The notes under the pieces: model-generated
Told to the model about the DNA's origin: nothing
The model's database searches: none
Seen by the model: only the letters and a program-made list of their open reading frames with translations
Made by a program: the position numbers and the translations under genes
Shown: piece after piece, positions 63,803 through 64,000 of the stretch
How positions within the stretch are numbered: the first letter of the stretch is position 1
Layout: every line of letters starts with the position of its first letter
Source of the DNA: Nesterenkonia cremea
GTDB taxonomy: Bacteria; Actinomycetota; Actinomycetes; Actinomycetales; Micrococcaceae
Length of the DNA: 64,000 nucleotides
Reading direction: 5' to 3'
Assembly (NCBI RefSeq): GCF_014642675.1
Contig: NZ_BMIS01000011.1
Span: 1 to 64,000 of the forward strand

Positions 63803-64000
63803 TCACGGCGTCACCGCGTCATGCAGGGCTGCGAGTGCCCGGTCCCACGGGATGCGCTCCTGCTCCAGCCGCACTCTTCCATGCTCCTCCAGCGCCAGGA
63901 AGAGCTCCCGCTCCTCCGGCGTGAGATGTTCAGGCATGGTCCTGGAGGCCCGTTCATGGTCGGGCACCGTGAGATCCAGATGGCTCTCCAGAGTGTCGCG
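63803..64000 (-). CDS. 3' end of an uncharacterised gene
   Basis: The last 65 codons of a minus-strand frame reach the window edge, from RDTLESHLDLTVPDHE to a TGA at 63805-63803. The visible sequence (PEHLTPEERELFLALEEHGRV..., IPWDRALAALHDAVTP) is helical and charged. It vaguely resembles the tails of Phd/YefM-type antitoxins, but this is too weak to assign. The 5' part is outside the window. Confidence 0.55.
   Translation of the reverse strand, partial: RDTLESHLDLTVPDHERASRTMPEHLTPEERELFLALEEHGRVRLEQERIPWDRALAALHDAVTP

Overview
This window is high-GC DNA with dense, mostly ATG/GTG-initiated genes, many 4-nt start/stop overlaps (ATGA, GTGA, TGATG) and actinobacterial gene families: CGNR zinc finger, lysE/lysG pair, HAD-GH65 fusion, type III PKS/UbiA cluster and GlxR-like TGTGA-N6-TCACA sites. 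It suggests a member of the Micrococcales (a Micrococcaceae-like genus such as Nesterenkonia or Arthrobacter is my best guess, low confidence). It is chromosomal in character. I saw no rRNA, tRNA or CRISPR array.

Layout. 1-725: end of an IS5-like element and a truncated short-chain dehydrogenase. 726-3268: DoxX membrane protein, then the DNA alkylation repair pair alkA (with Ada domain) and ogt. 3328-15307: an aromatic catabolic island. It holds a two-component phenol hydroxylase (phenol to catechol), catA, catB and catC (catechol to 3-oxoadipate enol-lactone), an enol-lactonase-like hydrolase, the LysR regulator catR, a degenerate NtrC-type regulator, a broken AraC regulator, and a TMADH-like flavoprotein with a VOC protein. 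Three candidate GlxR (CRP-type) sites lie in it. 15515-19278: a type III PKS/methyltransferase/monooxygenase/UbiA cluster, which resembles those for prenylated alkyl-methoxyhydroquinones. 19466-23098: an SDR-ALDH-ALDH operon. 23137-33885: a TetR-controlled drug exporter, a small multidrug export protein, a luciferase-like oxidoreductase, the lysG/lysE divergon, and a flavoprotein plus polytopic membrane protein pair.

34175-42384: a CGNR protein and two divergent operons around a DauR/YheO-type regulator. One encodes an Na+-solute symporter, RidA, a PLP fold-III dehydratase and an N-acyl-D-amino acid deacylase; the other encodes KDG kinase and KDPG aldolase. Together they read as a complete route from N-acetyl-D-glucosaminate to pyruvate and glyceraldehyde-3-phosphate. 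42368-49238: an MHS transporter, APH-type kinase, ACAD10/11-type acyl-CoA dehydrogenase, SDR and acyl-CoA ligase with a divergent TetR. This matches the logic of levulinate/4-hydroxyacid catabolism. 49277-54306: a TRAP transporter, an IclR regulator and a D-2-hydroxyacid dehydrogenase tied together by a shared operator.

54348-64000: housekeeping-like membrane proteins, a MATE exporter, a CPBP protease, an acyl-CoA thioesterase, a HAD-GH65 phosphorylase fusion, and a DUF4143 ATPase flanked by a 35-bp direct repeat.

Three frameshifts (two in the TMADH-like gene, one in the hydrolase) all fall in G/C homopolymers, and single-base correction restores full-length frames, so consensus errors are a serious possibility. 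The AraC gene instead carries a clean in-frame TAA.
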